Origin: Pseudomonas mediterranea CFBP 5447
GTDB taxonomy: Bacteria > Pseudomonadota > Gammaproteobacteria > Pseudomonadales > Pseudomonadaceae
NCBI RefSeq assembly: GCF_000774145.1
Contig: NZ_KN322983.1
Location: 434,001-498,000 of the forward strand
Length of the DNA stretch: 64,000 nt
Direction: 5' to 3'
The notes below the pieces were generated by a model. That model saw only the letters and a program-made list of their open reading frames with translations, was not told the DNA's origin and did no database searches. Shown here in pieces: positions 63,023 through 64,000 of this stretch. The translations under genes were made by a program, and so were the position numbers. The first letter of the stretch is position 1. Each line of letters begins with the position of its first letter.

Positions 63023-64000
63023 ATGAGCAATAACGCATCTTTCTCGCCGCCCAGCCTGTTGCTCAGTACCATCGGGCTGTCGCTGGCGACGTTCATGCAA
63101 GTGCTCGACACCACCATTGCCAACGTCGCCTTGCCGACCATTTCCGGCAACCTGGGCGTCAGTTCGGAGCAGGGCACCTGGGTGATCACGTCGTTCGCGG
63201 TGAGCAACGCCATCGCGCTGCCGCTGACCGGCTGGTTGAGCCGCCGGTTTGGCGAGGTGAAGCTGTTTCTGTGGGCAACCATGCTGTTCGTGCTGGCGTC
63301 GTTCCTGTGCGGCATTTCCACGTCGATGCCGGAGCTGATCGGCTTCCGCGTGCTCCAGGGCCTGGTGGCCGGGCCTTTGTACCCGATGACCCAGACCCTG
63401 CTGATTGCCGTGTATCCGCCCGCCAGGCGGGGGATGGCCCTGGCACTGCTGGCGATGGTCACGGTGGTGGCGCCGATTGCCGGGCCGATCCTGGGGGGCT
63501 GGATCACCGACAGCTACAGCTGGCCGTGGATCTTCTTCATCAACGTGCCCATCGGGATTTTCGCGGTGATGGTGGTGCGCCAGCAGCTCAAGGCGCGGCC
63601 GGTGGTGACCAGTTATCAGCCGATGGACTACGTCGGGCTGATCACGCTGATCATCGGCGTCGGCGCGCTCCAGGTGATTCTCGACAAGGGCAACGACCTG
63701 GATTGGTTCGAGTCGAATTTCATCATCATCGGCGCATTGATTTCCCTGGTTGCCCTGGCGGTGTTCGTGATTTGGGAAATGACCGACCGTCACCCGGTGG
63801 TCAATCTCAGGTTGTTCGCCTATCGCAACTTTCGCATCGGCACCATCGTGTTGGTGGGCGGCTATGCCGGGTTCTTCGGCATCAACCTGATCCTGCCGCA
63901 ATGGTTGCAGACCCAGATGGGCTACACCGCCACCTGGGCCGGGCTGGCTGTGGCGCCCATCGGCATCCTGCCGGTGTTGATGTCGCCCTTCGTCGGCAAG
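63023..64000 (+). CDS. emrB: EmrB/QacA-type MFS exporter, partial (runs off window)
   Basis: The frame from the ATG at 63023 stays open to the last base (326 codons), so the gene is cut by the window edge. It is a DHA2 (14-helix) MFS transporter: motif D1-like LDTTIANVALPTI, motif A LSRRFGEVKLFLW and motif C VAPIAGPILGGW are present. At least nine helices are visible. Together with the adaptor and outer-membrane protein it forms a drug efflux pump. Start preceded by a weak TAGGA at 63011. Confidence 0.9.
   Translation, partial: MSNNASFSPPSLLLSTIGLSLATFMQVLDTTIANVALPTISGNLGVSSEQGTWVITSFAVSNAIALPLTGWLSRRFGEVKLFLWATMLFVLASFLCGISTSMPELIGFRVLQGLVAGPLYPMTQTLLIAVYPPARRGMALALLAMVTVVAPIAGPILGGWITDSYSWPWIFFINVPIGIFAVMVVRQQLKARPVVTSYQPMDYVGLITLIIGVGALQVILDKGNDLDWFESNFIIIGALISLVALAVFVIWEMTDRHPVVNLRLFAYRNFRIGTIVLVGGYAGFFGINLILPQWLQTQMGYTATWAGLAVAPIGILPVLMSPFVGK

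Overview
The window is a GC-rich stretch of chromosome from a Pseudomonas, most likely of the P. fluorescens complex. The evidence is the gene content (PACE transporter, hglS, DUF6124 gene, an H2-type hcp, TamA/TamB) and the many intergenic REP hairpins of the GTGGGAGCGAGCCTGCTCGC type, which are characteristic of that group. Species cannot be fixed from sequence reading alone. No rRNA, tRNA, CRISPR array, transposase or phage gene was seen.

Layout. (1) 1-6351: small accessory genes. These are a PACE efflux transporter, a YceK-type lipoprotein, two secreted or unknown small proteins, an HD hydrolase, the AzlCD amino-acid exporter, a lower-GC patch with a delta-60 repeat protein and a 70-aa unknown protein, and a CigR-like protein. 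(2) 6400-14780: a sigma-54 activator divergent from a six-gene ABC import operon that matches the rhizobial glycerol system glpSTPQUV. A sigma-54 -24/-12 promoter and a cluster of TGTTCA repeats lie between them. (3) 15235-35112: an alpha/beta hydrolase gene, then a 17-gene minus-strand operon for a Wzx/Wzy-type exopolysaccharide. It runs from UDP-sugar dehydrogenase and epimerase through initiating sugar transferase, a kinase-like P-loop protein, Wza and Wzc-like proteins, three glycosyltransferases, polymerase, deacetylase, flippase and glycoside hydrolase to three acetyltransferase-like proteins and a ChbG/YdjC deacetylase. Start/stop overlaps tie most of it into one unit. (4) 35490-39566: a sulfatase-fold membrane transferase and an OafA-type acyltransferase, both plausible envelope modifiers. 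(5) 39765-43971: a LolCDE/AttEFGH-like ABC cassette with a CrtC/AttH lipocalin lipoprotein. (6) 44047-54000: small hypothetical genes, an orphan Hcp, HglS (lysine catabolism), a membrane alpha/beta hydrolase, a carboxypeptidase G2-like enzyme, a DUF6124 protein with a possible leader peptide, a phosphate-binding-protein/OmpA fusion, exonuclease III and a GNAT. (7) 54077-59475: tamAB. (8) 59698-64000: a MarR-controlled tripartite EmrAB-type efflux operon whose MFS gene runs off the window.

No wholly new system is claimed. The observations most worth a second look are: the exopolysaccharide locus, whose BY-kinase homologue lacks the Walker A lysine; the glycerol ABC transporter, whose two ATPases carry complementary degenerate motifs and predict one active and one dead ATP site; the 158-bp palindrome between glpU and glpV; nested inverted repeats in the EPS divergent promoter region; and a uORF pair in the DUF6124 leader.
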